Below are positions 34,934-44,111 of a stretch of 64,000 bases of DNA, in pieces. The translations under genes were made by a program, and so were the position numbers. The notes under the pieces were generated by a model, which was given only the letters and a program-made list of their open reading frames with translations, was not told where the DNA came from and ran no database searches. Each line of letters starts with the position of its first letter. Position 1 is the first letter of the stretch. Source of the stretch: Haladaptatus sp. QDMS2. Lineage in GTDB: Archaea; Halobacteriota; Halobacteria; Halobacteriales; Halococcaceae. The stretch is taken from positions 1,736,001 to 1,800,000 of the forward strand of contig NZ_CP119791.1 in the NCBI RefSeq assembly GCF_029338295.1, given 5' to 3'.

Positions 34934-35112
34934 AATCAGACATCCGGGTGTGTTCGGCGAGTGCGACCGCACACGACCGCCCGGTGTACACGCTTTCTGC
35001 GACCTGCCCGATTTGCGGCGCCAAGGCCGTGAACTCAGCCCCGGCGAAGTTCAACCCCGAAGACCCCTACGGCGAGTACCGACGCGCTCTTAAACGCAGA
35101 GCACACGAATAG
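34930..35112 (+). CDS. nop10: H/ACA RNP protein Nop10
   Basis: 60 residues: MKSDIRVC...[33 protein letters not shown]. The zinc site retains CPICG and one earlier Cys. Nop10 binds Cbf5 in the H/ACA guide-RNA complex that makes pseudouridine in rRNA. Overlaps aif2a by 4 bp. Confidence 0.96.
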   Translation: MKSDIRVCSASATAHDRPVYTLSATCPICGAKAVNSAPAKFNPEDPYGEYRRALKRRAHE

Positions 35113-35118
35113 TGCCGT

Positions 35119-35868
35119 ATGGACGAGTTTGACATCGAGGTCCTCGCCGACCCCGAACTTTCTGACCCAATTCTGGTAGAGGGACTCCCCGGCGTGGGCC
35201 ACGTTGGGAAGTTGGCCGCCGAGTATCTCGTAGAACAACTTGACAGCGAGCTGGTACGCCGCGTCTACACCGAACACTTCCCCCCACAGGTGAATTTGGA
35301 AGATGGCATCGCGGAACTCACCTGTGCTGAGTTCCACGCCATCGAAGGCGAGGAACACGACCTGCTCGTGCTCACGGGCGACCATCAGGCACAGGACAAC
35401 GCGGGTCACTACCGCCTGACCAACGCCTTCCTGGACGTGGCAGAGTCGTTCGACGTCTCGAAAATCATCGCCCTCGGCGGCGTCCCGACTGGCGAACTCA
35501 TCGAAGAGTACGCCGTCCTCGGCGCAGCCACAAACGAAGACCTGGTCGCCGAACTCGAGGACCTCGGCGTGGAGTTCCGCGAGGACGAACCGGCCGGCGG
35601 CATCGTCGGCGTGAGCGGCCTCATGCTCGGCCTCGGTCGCCGGCGGGGCATCCCCGCCGCGTGCCTGATGGGCGAGACGAGCGGCTACCTCGTGGACCCA
35701 AAGAGTGCACAGGCGGTGCTCAAGGTGCTCGAAGCCGTGCTCTCGGTCGAACTCGACTACGAGGACTTAGAGGAACGCGCAGACGAGATGGAAGACGTGA
35801 TGGGCAAAATCAAAGAGATGGAACAGAGCGCGGCCCCGACCGACGAGGACCTGCGCTACATCGGCTGA
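35119..35868 (+). CDS. Proteasome assembly chaperone family protein (PAC2)
   Basis: 249 residues. DPILVEGLPGVGHVGKLAAEYL at the start, LVLTGDHQAQDNAGHYRLT, and IIALGGVPTGELIEEYAVLGAATN are typical of the archaeal PAC2 family next to nop10. The C-terminal 45 residues form a coiled-coil-like helix. Eukaryotic PAC2 helps assemble the 20S proteasome; the archaeal protein is presumed to act likewise. Ends 1 bp before the end of the convergent peptidase gene. Confidence 0.9.
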   Translation: MDEFDIEVLADPELSDPILVEGLPGVGHVGKLAAEYLVEQLDSELVRRVYTEHFPPQVNLEDGIAELTCAEFHAIEGEEHDLLVLTGDHQAQDNAGHYRLTNAFLDVAESFDVSKIIALGGVPTGELIEEYAVLGAATNEDLVAELEDLGVEFREDEPAGGIVGVSGLMLGLGRRRGIPAACLMGETSGYLVDPKSAQAVLKVLEAVLSVELDYEDLEERADEMEDVMGKIKEMEQSAAPTDEDLRYIG

Positions 35869-38800
35869 TTAGTTCGTATCGACACCGACGACGAGGTTCG
35901 TCTCGTCAGTGCCACTCACGTCAAAGAACCCTTCTCTGACGGTTGGATTCACCTCGACCGGCCCGAAATCGTAGGTGCCCGTCGAGTCCGGACACTCGAC
36001 GAAGTACGAATAGTTCGTCGTCGCGTTCGCAATCGCCTCCTTCGTGAAGTAGACGTAGTTGCCCTCGACGCGGTCTACGTCTTCGCTATATGCTTCGAGC
36101 ACCGTCCAGCCGTCGGGTACGTAGTCGCGGACGACAGACCGGTCCGTCGGCGTCACCGACAGTTCGAGGTGATTCGTTTGCCCGGCCGTGAACACGGAGC
36201 CGTCGTCGTGGCGCTGCCCGGAGACGGAGAACGCCTCCTGTGGCGCTTCTACCGGGTCCACCGAGAAGTCGCCACCGCCGAAGGTGACGCGCTCCAGTCC
36301 GTTCTGCATCGTCCGAACCTGCGTGAAGCCCATCGCGTTGGTCAGGACGAGGTAGCCGAGGAACGAGACGGAGTAGTCGAGCATTCCGAACGGGTGGAGA
36401 TTCGACTGGGAAGCGGGCGGGAGCAGGCTGCCGATGCAGTGGATACCCGTCCGGTCGTCTGCCGTCCACGTAAGCGAGCCGGCGGAGATGCGCCCGTCGG
36501 TGGTCCCCGCAATCGAGGGCACGGCGGCCCCGCCCGCAGCTTCTTCGAAGGCTTCCACGTCCACGAGCGTCATCGGCGCTTCGTTGCTCGTGGAGTAGCC
36601 AAGCGGCGTCATCTTCCAGAGCGCCTGTTGAATCGGTCGGGTGTCTTCGAGCAGCGGGTGTTCTGGGTCCTTCTCGCCGAGGTGGCCGATGTAGAAGTTT
36701 TCGGGTGAGACGCGTTCGCCCTGAACGTCTGCGGCAAGGGTGTTTTGCAGCTTGCCGAGCAGATTGAGGCCGGTGTCCGTGAGGACGAGGTTGCCGTCGT
36801 TTTCGACGAACGCGTCGAGTGCATCGACGTAGGCCGGTTGCTCACCGCCGAAGTTGTGGATGACGACGGCGTGGTCGTAGTTCGCGAGTGCGCCGTTTGC
36901 CACCTCGTCTATCGTGACGGGTTCCACCGAGCCACTGTCGAGGAACCCAGCGAGGTCCTCGAAGAATTCGAACGGCGTCACTTCGTAGTCGGTCTGCTCG
37001 TAGCCGAGTGCACGGACGGGGTCAGGGTTCGGGCCGGAGGACCCGAGCGTCCCGTAGCGGACTTCGGTGAACGCCGGTTCCGCCTTCAGATTCTCCATTC
37101 TGACGGTCCACGTACCCGCTTCCGGGCGCTTCACTTCCCAGGCTTCCTGGTCACAGCAGCGGCCACCGATGGCGTGGCCACCTTCGAGTGGGTTCTCGGA
37201 GCGGACGACCTCGCCGGATGGGGCCACGAGTTCGGTTTCGAGCAGCGCATCGTGGGCGTGGACGTGCGCAGAGAAACTCGAGAGTCCCGACGGTACGTCG
37301 AACGTGCTCGTCGCGACGCCGTCGCCGGCGACCTGCTGTTGGTCGGTCGAACTGCTCGTCGTCGTGGTCTGTGAACTCTCGCCCGGCCCGAGGAACGTCG
37401 CATTGATTTCGTACGTCGAGGCGGCGTTGGCCCACGTCTCCGCGATGAAGGTGTACTGGCCCGGCCCCGCGAGGTCTGCGGAAATCGTCTCCGGGTTGTC
37501 GGCCGTCGCCGCCGCCCCGATGCGGTTGCCGTCCGGGTCCTCCAAGTAGAATTCGAGGTCCTGTTGTTCGGGGGTCCACGAGAGTTCTGCCTGCACCTTG
37601 GTCGGACTCCCTTCGAGGTCGACGGTGTGGAAGGTCTCTTCTGCCGTCGTCTCCGCGCCCGTCGCGCCCGGCCCAATCGTGCCGGAGGCGCTGTAGGAGT
37701 CGAGTTCCTTGAGAGTAAAGGAGAGGTCGTCCGAGGAGCGCGTCAGCCCGTCGGTCGTGACGTAGGCCACTCGGTCGCCGCCCGTCTCGATGGACGTGTC
37801 GAATTCGTCTGTGCTGTTTGGCGTGTCGCTGTTCTCGTAGGCGTAGCGGGCGATTGTCTGGATGGCCGTCTGATAGCCAGTCACCTGCATCTCGACGATT
37901 TCGGGGTGGTAGACGTTCGTCCCGACCATGTGCGAGTAGGCCATCTCGAAGTCCATCGTCGTCATGCCGAGGCCGCCGAACTCCTCGGGGTGGGCCATCC
38001 AGTCGCCCATCGCGCCCGTCACGGTGTAGTCGATGGTGTCCCAGATGCCGGCGTAGTCGAACGCCTGCTCGGGGAGGACGCCGAAGCCCTGTGGCGAGAC
38101 GTTCGTATCGCCTGTGATGGTCTTCTGTAAGTCGGCCGCGGTAACCCACGTTTCGAGGGCGCTCTCCAGGTCGTCGTCGATGACGCGACACATCTGGTAG
38201 AGTTCGTGGAGTTGCCGGGAGTCGAACTGGTCCTGGCTGATGAGGCCCAACACGAACTCCTTGGCGTTCAACATCCCGTGCATGTCCGCGCCGTAGTCCA
38301 GATTCTCGTACCCGCGGAAGTGGTCCACGATGGTGAGCGCGTCGGTCACTTTGTCGAGCGACCGTTCTGCCGGGTCGTCCGGTTCGCCGGGATAGTGCGC
38401 CGGCGTAATCCACCCGACGGTCGGATACTGGCGGTTCGTGTCGTAGACGCCAGCGTTGCCGCGCTCGTACATCGGAACGACGGGGACGCCGTCGTCCGGC
38501 CCGACGAGTTGGTAGCCGCTTTCGTACTGGGGATGTCTCGCGACCCAGCCGTCGGGGTTGGTGTAACAGAAGATGAGCACGAGGTCATCGAGCAGTTGTT
38601 CGATTTCGGGGTCGCCACCGCGGAGTAACTTCTCGATGTACCGCGACCCGGCCTCCGCCCCGGCGCGTTCTAAGCCGTGAAGTGACAGGCTGTAGAACAC
38701 CTTCGTCTTCTCCTCGAAGGCGGTCTGGTCCTCGATGTCGTTCGTGATTTCGACGACGTAGACGTCCTTCGGGTCCACGCGCCCGCTAATCTCGTTGTAG

Positions 38801-39342
38801 TGGCCCGGACTCGTGCCGATGGAGTAGTAGCGCATCCGGTCTGCGTTCTCTTCCTGAAGGTGGCCGATGCCATCTATCATCTGCTCGTAATCGACGTAAT
38901 CGACCGAGCGCTTTGCCTCCGGGAAGACACCGAGTGGGTAGTAACCAAGTCGCCAGAACGGGTTCGACCCCGGCGAGTGGCTGAGCGTCTCCGCCGTCGG
39001 TAGGTCCGCAACCTCGGCCGATTCAGTCGCCGTGAACTGCCCGTAGGCGGCTGGTTGTGGCGTGCTCGTCGTTTCGAGAGCGGCGTCGAGGTCGAGCGAC
39101 GCGATGTCGTCGAGCCCCGACTCCTCTGAGAACGTGACGAGCGTCGGGACGGCGTAGTCCGTCGGCGTGTGATTGACGACGTATTCGTATTCCGCGCTCA
39201 TCGTGTCTGCGGACACGTCGGCCGTCGCGTTGCCCGGGAGGGCGAGCGCCCCCGCGGTCGCCACAGAGAGGCGGACGAAGGTTCGACGTGAGATACGACT
39301 GGCTGCGAAACGGTCTGTCGGTGGAGAATTCTCGTCTGTCAT
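35869..39342 (-). CDS. Secreted M14 zinc carboxypeptidase, multidomain
   Basis: 1157 residues from the ATG at 39342; the frame is open to 39600 but the twin-arginine signal (SRRTFVRLSVATAGALALPG) places the true start near it. Catalytic domain (about 120-510): zinc ligands HGLE (SLSLHGLERAGAE) and the later His of YGADMHGML, and substrate-binding NPDGWVARH. C-terminal to it are PPC-like beta domains (about 560-700 and 705-800), then a GATase-like segment (NYDHAVVIHNFGGEQPAYVDALDAF, about 830-900) and a long beta-rich tail. It should trim peptides outside the cell. Confidence 0.88.
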   Translation of the reverse strand: MTDENSPPTDRFAASRISRRTFVRLSVATAGALALPGNATADVSADTMSAEYEYVVNHTPTDYAVPTLVTFSEESGLDDIASLDLDAALETTSTPQPAAYGQFTATESAEVADLPTAETLSHSPGSNPFWRLGYYPLGVFPEAKRSVDYVDYEQMIDGIGHLQEENADRMRYYSIGTSPGHYNEISGRVDPKDVYVVEITNDIEDQTAFEEKTKVFYSLSLHGLERAGAEAGSRYIEKLLRGGDPEIEQLLDDLVLIFCYTNPDGWVARHPQYESGYQLVGPDDGVPVVPMYERGNAGVYDTNRQYPTVGWITPAHYPGEPDDPAERSLDKVTDALTIVDHFRGYENLDYGADMHGMLNAKEFVLGLISQDQFDSRQLHELYQMCRVIDDDLESALETWVTAADLQKTITGDTNVSPQGFGVLPEQAFDYAGIWDTIDYTVTGAMGDWMAHPEEFGGLGMTTMDFEMAYSHMVGTNVYHPEIVEMQVTGYQTAIQTIARYAYENSDTPNSTDEFDTSIETGGDRVAYVTTDGLTRSSDDLSFTLKELDSYSASGTIGPGATGAETTAEETFHTVDLEGSPTKVQAELSWTPEQQDLEFYLEDPDGNRIGAAATADNPETISADLAGPGQYTFIAETWANAASTYEINATFLGPGESSQTTTTSSSTDQQQVAGDGVATSTFDVPSGLSSFSAHVHAHDALLETELVAPSGEVVRSENPLEGGHAIGGRCCDQEAWEVKRPEAGTWTVRMENLKAEPAFTEVRYGTLGSSGPNPDPVRALGYEQTDYEVTPFEFFEDLAGFLDSGSVEPVTIDEVANGALANYDHAVVIHNFGGEQPAYVDALDAFVENDGNLVLTDTGLNLLGKLQNTLAADVQGERVSPENFYIGHLGEKDPEHPLLEDTRPIQQALWKMTPLGYSTSNEAPMTLVDVEAFEEAAGGAAVPSIAGTTDGRISAGSLTWTADDRTGIHCIGSLLPPASQSNLHPFGMLDYSVSFLGYLVLTNAMGFTQVRTMQNGLERVTFGGGDFSVDPVEAPQEAFSVSGQRHDDGSVFTAGQTNHLELSVTPTDRSVVRDYVPDGWTVLEAYSEDVDRVEGNYVYFTKEAIANATTNYSYFVECPDSTGTYDFGPVEVNPTVREGFFDVSGTDETNLVVGVDTN

Positions 39343-39473
39343 AGTGTCGGTGTGGGCAGCAAGGCCCACGCGTATTTTCACGAGATGTCTCTCAGGTACA
39401 AAGTCTTCTGACAAATGTGTCCAATTAACACGCCATCCACACGGTTCATACGCTTCGCGGTCCAACATCATCC

Positions 39474-40067
39474 GTGATTGGTGACCTGCTGGCTGCGCTT
39501 CCCGGCTGGCTCGTCCTCGGCGTTGCGCTCGGGATGGCATTTTCCCTCGCGATAGCCACGGTGTTCGTCGTCGGCGAACGTCTGTACCCGACGGCCCCAA
39601 TCGACCCGCGCCACGTCTGGAGCGGCGACGAGCGTCGGCGCAACGAGATTCGGGAGTTTCTCCATACTATCGGCGAACCGTTCGCCGAAAACCACCCCGT
39701 CGAAGGCCAGACGGTCGATTTCTACCTCCCGATGCGCGACGTGGCGATAACGTTCGACGCACGGGCCTACTACCGCATCGAAGGTTCGCCCACCTACGCC
39801 GTGCTCGTCGAACACGAGATGCCCGGCTTTCAACTGGCCGGCAGACTCCCCTTCGAAACGCCCGAAATCGAGATTACCGACGGCACGCCCGACGCGACGA
39901 GCATGGCCTTCGCCGTCCTCGGTGTCCCGAAAACAGCGAACAGCACGGAACTCAAGCGAGCGTACAGAGAGCGCATCAAGGAGGTCCACCCCGACCACGA
40001 CGGCGACTACGAGACGTTCAAGCGCGTCCGCGAAGCCTACACCACCGCGAAAAAACGAGCGGACTGA
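39474..40067 (+). CDS. Membrane-anchored J-domain protein
   Basis: 197 residues from GTG 39474. An N-terminal membrane helix (LPGWLVLGVALGMAFSLAIA, about 9-31), a middle alpha/beta region (about 50-135) and a C-terminal J-like domain (FAVLGVPKTANSTELKRAYRERIKEVHPDHDGD). The HPD tripeptide is intact, so it can stimulate DnaK/Hsp70 ATPase at the membrane. No DnaK gene is nearby. Confidence 0.82.
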   Translation: MIGDLLAALPGWLVLGVALGMAFSLAIATVFVVGERLYPTAPIDPRHVWSGDERRRNEIREFLHTIGEPFAENHPVEGQTVDFYLPMRDVAITFDARAYYRIEGSPTYAVLVEHEMPGFQLAGRLPFETPEIEITDGTPDATSMAFAVLGVPKTANSTELKRAYRERIKEVHPDHDGDYETFKRVREAYTTAKKRAD

Positions 40068-40082
40068 GTGCGTGCGAACTGA

Positions 40083-40859
40083 TTAGAGGTCAGCGACTTC
40101 GTAGGCGAGTCCCGCATCGCGAAGCGCGTCGGTCACGCGACCGGCGGTATCGACGGTGGCGACGACCACGACCGAGAGGCCGCGACTCGCCGCGTCGGCG
40201 GCGACTTCACCGGCCGCGAAGATGGTGTCCGGCGTCCGTTCGATGCGTCGGAGCGCCCCGACTGCCTCGACGCCCATCGCCGCGACGAGGTCCGCCGTCT
40301 CGCAGGCCGCCGCGAGCGTGTCTTCGTCAACCTCGTCGTCACCGGCCCGAACCGGCGACACCTGATAGACCGTCACGTCGCCCGGTTCGAGGTCGATGAC
40401 GCCCGAAAAGCCGGTGACGCCGACGACTCGACCGGACTCGGCCATGGTCGTCGCGACGCCGGTCGCTGGTCCCGCTGCGCCGGGCGTCGCGTGGAGGAGG
40501 CCATCGACGATAGAGAGGGTCACCGTCTCGCCAGCCTCCACGGAATCGGTCGCGATTGCAGCGTCCTCCTGGACGTTTCCGAGCACGTCCTCCGTGACGT
40601 GTTCTGCAAAGCGCCGAACGTCCGTGGCGGCCTGAAACAGCCAATCGACCCCCTCCTTGGTCACGCGGTAGCGCGAGCGCCCCTCCTTGCGCACGAGGCC
40701 CTCAGCGACGAGGTCACGGATGTACTCGCTCACGGCCTGACTCGTCACGCCGACGGCCTCCGCGATTTCGCCCTGGCTCACGGCTGGCTGTCGGTCGGCG
40801 ATTTCGACGAGGATGCGAAATCGGGTTGCGGCGCGCTTGTTTTCGAGGACGTCCGCCAT
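40083..40859 (-). CDS. Winged-helix transcriptional regulator (COG1497-like)
   Basis: 258 residues. An N-terminal winged helix-turn-helix (TRFRILVEIADRQPAVSQGEIAEAVGVTSQAVSEYI...) is followed by a strand-rich regulatory domain (about 95-258, with DGLLHATPGAAGPATGVATTMAESGRVVGVTGFSG). Families of this kind are haloarchaeal and other euryarchaeal regulators of unknown ligand. Target unknown. Confidence 0.82.
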   Translation of the reverse strand: MADVLENKRAATRFRILVEIADRQPAVSQGEIAEAVGVTSQAVSEYIRDLVAEGLVRKEGRSRYRVTKEGVDWLFQAATDVRRFAEHVTEDVLGNVQEDAAIATDSVEAGETVTLSIVDGLLHATPGAAGPATGVATTMAESGRVVGVTGFSGVIDLEPGDVTVYQVSPVRAGDDEVDEDTLAAACETADLVAAMGVEAVGALRRIERTPDTIFAAGEVAADAASRGLSVVVVATVDTAGRVTDALRDAGLAYEVADL

Positions 40860-40919
40860 ACCACGTTCTACGGACGGGGGGCTATAAATTGCGTCGCCTT
40901 ACCGGAGTGGCTAGAGCGG

Positions 40920-42176
40920 TCAGCGGTGGTCCGCCAGCACCACCTCCGCCGCGACCCGCCCGCTCTCGAGTGCGCCCTGAATCGACGACCACTGGGTCCA
41001 GTCGCCCGCGAGGTAGACGTTCTCGTCGCCGTCGCGCACGTCGGGCAGGCCAGATTTGAATCCGGGTGGCTGGCTAAACTGCGCGAACTCGATGCGGTCG
41101 GTGTGGATGTGTCGGAGGCTCCCGAAGGACTGTTCGGGGAACCACGACGCGAGGGCGTCGCGGCTTCGTTCGGTGAGTTCCGCGTCCGTCGCATCGGGCA
41201 GGCCGAGATAGGTGGCGCTCACGAGATGCTCGCCGCCGGGGGCGTAGTTCGGGCAGACCGCGGAGAGCGGCGCGACCTGATTTGGCCCCTCCTCGGTCGC
41301 GTTCAACACGAGCCGGCGGTCGGTGTCGAGGGGCGTCGAGAGCGAGTAGTACTGGGTGACACAGGACTGGGCCTGGCGTGGAATCGCGGACACGTCGGTC
41401 AGGTCGTAGGCGGATTTCGGGTCGGTGGCCACGACGACGGCGTCGGCTTCGAGCGTCTCGTCGTCGAGTTCGACGGTCGGTGCGTCCCCGCCGAAGACGC
41501 CGACTGCGTGCGTGTCGAGGGAAATGTTCGCACCCGACTGGCGGGCGTGGTCGGCCAGTTGCTCGGGAATAGCGCCCATCCCCTGTTTCGGCACGACAGT
41601 GTCGCCCGTCGCAAGCATCTGGAACGTGTAGTCGAACACCGCAGCGGAGGTGGCAAGCGACCGGTCGAGCGTGATGCCGCCGTAGAACGGCGCGGCGAAG
41701 TTGTCGATGAAACTCTGTGAGAACCCGCGTGCGCGGAGACCGTCTTCGATAGACCGGTCTTCTCCGTCGAAGAATGTCTCCGGGTCCCGTTTTCCGAGGG
41801 CACGACGGAGTTTCAGGATGCGGAATTTGTCGCGGAAGGTCACCTCGCGGTTGAATAGCGACTCGCTCAGGTCGCCGGGGTTGCGAAGCGGGTCTGCGAG
41901 GACCGACCGGTGGCCGGGGCGGGCGATGGTCGCCCCCGGTTCGAAGGCGTAGAGTTCGAGGGCGTCGAAGTCGAGTTCCCGCCGAGCGGCCGGATAGGCA
42001 GTGAACAGGACCTGAAAACCCCGGTCGAGCGTGAAACCGTCTTTCTCGATGGTTTGCACGCGACCACCGACGGTGTCCTCCTGTTCGACGACGTGGACCT
42101 CGATGCCGGCGTCAGCGAGGCGGCGGGCGGCGACGAGGCCGGAGAGCCCCGCCCCGATTATCACGACTCGTGTCAT
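40920..42176 (-). CDS. FAD-dependent oxidoreductase (amine oxidase/phytoene desaturase-like)
   Basis: 418 residues from the ATG at 42176. Rossmann FAD site VVIIGAGLSGLVAARRLADAG and the flavin-containing amine oxidase signature VVEQEDTVGGRVQT. The C-terminal FAD motif is YLAGDWTQWSSIQGALESG. The middle part (FAAPFYGGITLDRSLATSAA) resembles carotenoid- or protoporphyrinogen-oxidising relatives. Substrate not identifiable. The plus strand is open across much of it, but only this strand has recognisable protein motifs. Confidence 0.88.
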   Translation of the reverse strand: MTRVVIIGAGLSGLVAARRLADAGIEVHVVEQEDTVGGRVQTIEKDGFTLDRGFQVLFTAYPAARRELDFDALELYAFEPGATIARPGHRSVLADPLRNPGDLSESLFNREVTFRDKFRILKLRRALGKRDPETFFDGEDRSIEDGLRARGFSQSFIDNFAAPFYGGITLDRSLATSAAVFDYTFQMLATGDTVVPKQGMGAIPEQLADHARQSGANISLDTHAVGVFGGDAPTVELDDETLEADAVVVATDPKSAYDLTDVSAIPRQAQSCVTQYYSLSTPLDTDRRLVLNATEEGPNQVAPLSAVCPNYAPGGEHLVSATYLGLPDATDAELTERSRDALASWFPEQSFGSLRHIHTDRIEFAQFSQPPGFKSGLPDVRDGDENVYLAGDWTQWSSIQGALESGRVAAEVVLADHR

Positions 42177-42258
42177 AGTTTCGTATAGTCCGGCGAGACA
42201 CAAAACCGTATTGCGCCGAGACAGACAGCGATTTGTCGATTGCTCCGTAGATACAGGT

Positions 42259-43449
42259 ATGGAGACGACTGCTGCGTTCCGCGGTCTCACGTGTACGGAC
42301 TGTGGCGAGGCGTTCGACGCCGAGGCGGCCACCCACCGCTGTCCCGAGTGCGGCGGCATCCTCGACCCCACCTACGACTACGACGACATCGAGTTGACCC
42401 GTGAGGACCTCGAATCCCGGCCTTTCACCGGGATGTGGCGCTACGAAGAACTGCTCCCCTTCACCCGCGCGTCGAGCGTGACGATGGACGAGGGCGCGAC
42501 GGCGCTCGTCGAGGCTCCCGCCCTCGCAGAGCGCCTCGGCGTCGGCCGCGTCGTCATCAAAGACGAAGGGCGCAACCCCACGGGGACGTTCAAGGACCGC
42601 GGCCACGCCGTCGCCGTCACCGCCGCCGTCCAGCACGGCGCGACGGACATCGCGCTTCCCTCCGCCGGAAACGCCGGCCAATCCGCCGCAGCCTACGCCG
42701 CCCGCGCTGGCCTCGCCTCACACGTCTTTCTCCCCTCTCGCTCCGCGTTCGTGAACAAGGCGATGGTCAACGTCCACGGCGGCGACATGAAAGTCGTCGA
42801 GGGGCGCATCGGCGACGCCGCAGACCGCTACGCGAGCGCGATGGCAGACGAAGACTGGTACTCGACGGCCACCTTCCAGACGCCCTACCGCCACGAGGGC
42901 AAGAAAACCATGCTCTACGAGATCATCGAGCAACTCGACTGGGAGGTCCCCGACGCCATCCTCTACCCGACCGGCGGCGGCGTCGGCCTCGTCGGGATGC
43001 ACAAGGCCGCCCGCGAGTTCCGCGACCTCGGCCTCATCGACGACCTCCCGCCGATGTACGCCGCACAAGCCTCGGGGTGTGCGCCAATCGTCAAGGCGTT
43101 CGAGGAGGGCAAAGACCGCCACGACGTGTGGGAGGTCCCCGACACCATCTGCGGCGGCATCGAAATCCCCGACCCCGGCGCGAGTCCGCTCATCCTGGAG
43201 GCCATCCGCGAATCAGACGGCGGCGCGGTGGCGACCGACGACGACGAAATTCTCGACTCCGCCGTCGCCGTCGCCCAGCAAACGGGCGTCGAGATGGGCG
43301 CGACCTGCGGGGCGGCCGCGAGCGGCGCGTGGGAACTCGCAGAGCGCGGCGAGTTCGGCGAAGACGACACCATCGTCCTGCTCAACACCGGCGCGGGCAA
43401 CAAAGAGGACGACATCCTCCGCAGTCACCTGATGGGAATGGGCTTCTAA
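42259..43449 (+). CDS. thrC: Threonine synthase
   Basis: 396 residues from the ATG at 42259. N-terminal zinc ribbon CTDCGEAF...CPECGG, then the fold-type II PLP domain: GRNPTGTFKDRGHAVAV holds the PLP lysine (about residue 112), ALPSAGNAGQSAAAYAARAG the phosphate loop, and ILYPTGGGVGLVGM the second glycine-rich loop. It converts O-phosphohomoserine to threonine. The C-terminal TGAGNKEDDIL is complete. Confidence 0.93.
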   Translation: METTAAFRGLTCTDCGEAFDAEAATHRCPECGGILDPTYDYDDIELTREDLESRPFTGMWRYEELLPFTRASSVTMDEGATALVEAPALAERLGVGRVVIKDEGRNPTGTFKDRGHAVAVTAAVQHGATDIALPSAGNAGQSAAAYAARAGLASHVFLPSRSAFVNKAMVNVHGGDMKVVEGRIGDAADRYASAMADEDWYSTATFQTPYRHEGKKTMLYEIIEQLDWEVPDAILYPTGGGVGLVGMHKAAREFRDLGLIDDLPPMYAAQASGCAPIVKAFEEGKDRHDVWEVPDTICGGIEIPDPGASPLILEAIRESDGGAVATDDDEILDSAVAVAQQTGVEMGATCGAAASGAWELAERGEFGEDDTIVLLNTGAGNKEDDILRSHLMGMGF

Positions 43450-43640
43450 ACTACCACAGAATCGGCAACAATCCCGTTTTTGGACCGTATTTTCGTGTGA
43501 AACGGAGGCCTACCAACTGGCGTGAGACGTATGTTGCAACTCGTGGTAGACGCAGGTTTCAGCGGGACTCCGCACCTGCCGAACCTGAAACGTTGAAATT
43601 ACAATATCCAGACGTATTGAATCAACAGCGGGTGAAACAG

Positions 43641-44045
43641 ATGAACCGAACCCGACGATCGTTTATCAAAACCGGCGTCGCGCTCGCGGCGCTCGTGAGT
43701 GGGACGACGACTGCAGCTGCTGGGGGATGTGGGAGAGAGCCACCACAACCACCACGACAGGAACCGTGCAACAAGTTCGATGATACCGAGAGTGATTGGT
43801 ATCTCAACCGTGACAGGGTAAAGGGAGAAGATTGGGCTGATAATGCAGACACAGCCGGGAATTTTGGCCCGCAACCTGGTGAAGTGGCTAACGACGTGGT
43901 GTTCCCGACGAATGCCGACCTTCCACCCGGACACGATAAGGTTCCAGAACCGCACGACAAAGACGAAAGTCCGCCACTGGAGAACGGACAGAAAGTCGGA
44001 CACTGCAAATTCGACCCGCACCCGAACAGCTCAAACGACGAGTAA
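43641..44045 (+). CDS. TAT-type secreted protein of unknown function
   Basis: 134 residues from the ATG at 43641: MNRTRRSFIKTGVALAALVSG is a twin-arginine signal. The mature part is rich in Pro, Asp, Asn and Gly (WYLNRDRVKGEDWADNAD, PPGHDKVPEPHDKDESPP) with no recognised domain. Its DNA is lower in G+C than its neighbours, including the 190 bp before it (ttacaatat as TATA-like element), suggesting recent acquisition. Two Cys residues may form a disulfide. Confidence 0.65.
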   Translation: MNRTRRSFIKTGVALAALVSGTTTAAAGGCGREPPQPPRQEPCNKFDDTESDWYLNRDRVKGEDWADNADTAGNFGPQPGEVANDVVFPTNADLPPGHDKVPEPHDKDESPPLENGQKVGHCKFDPHPNSSNDE

Positions 44046-44111
44046 GCGGCTTTCGGAACCGACGCTGCAACAAAGTCACCTTTTTCGTGGCCAGTCCCCT
44101 ACGACCAGCCA

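Noticed and set aside
40898-40945. tRNA-like text (ccggagtggctagagcggtca)
   Set aside because: It resembles a class II tRNA D-arm, but the matching acceptor and T-arm are missing and it runs into the oxidoreductase 3' end.
42435-43640. Long upstream extension of the small secreted-protein frame
   Set aside because: It is the +1 shadow of threonine synthase, extremely Arg-rich. The twin-arginine signal fixes the start at 43641.
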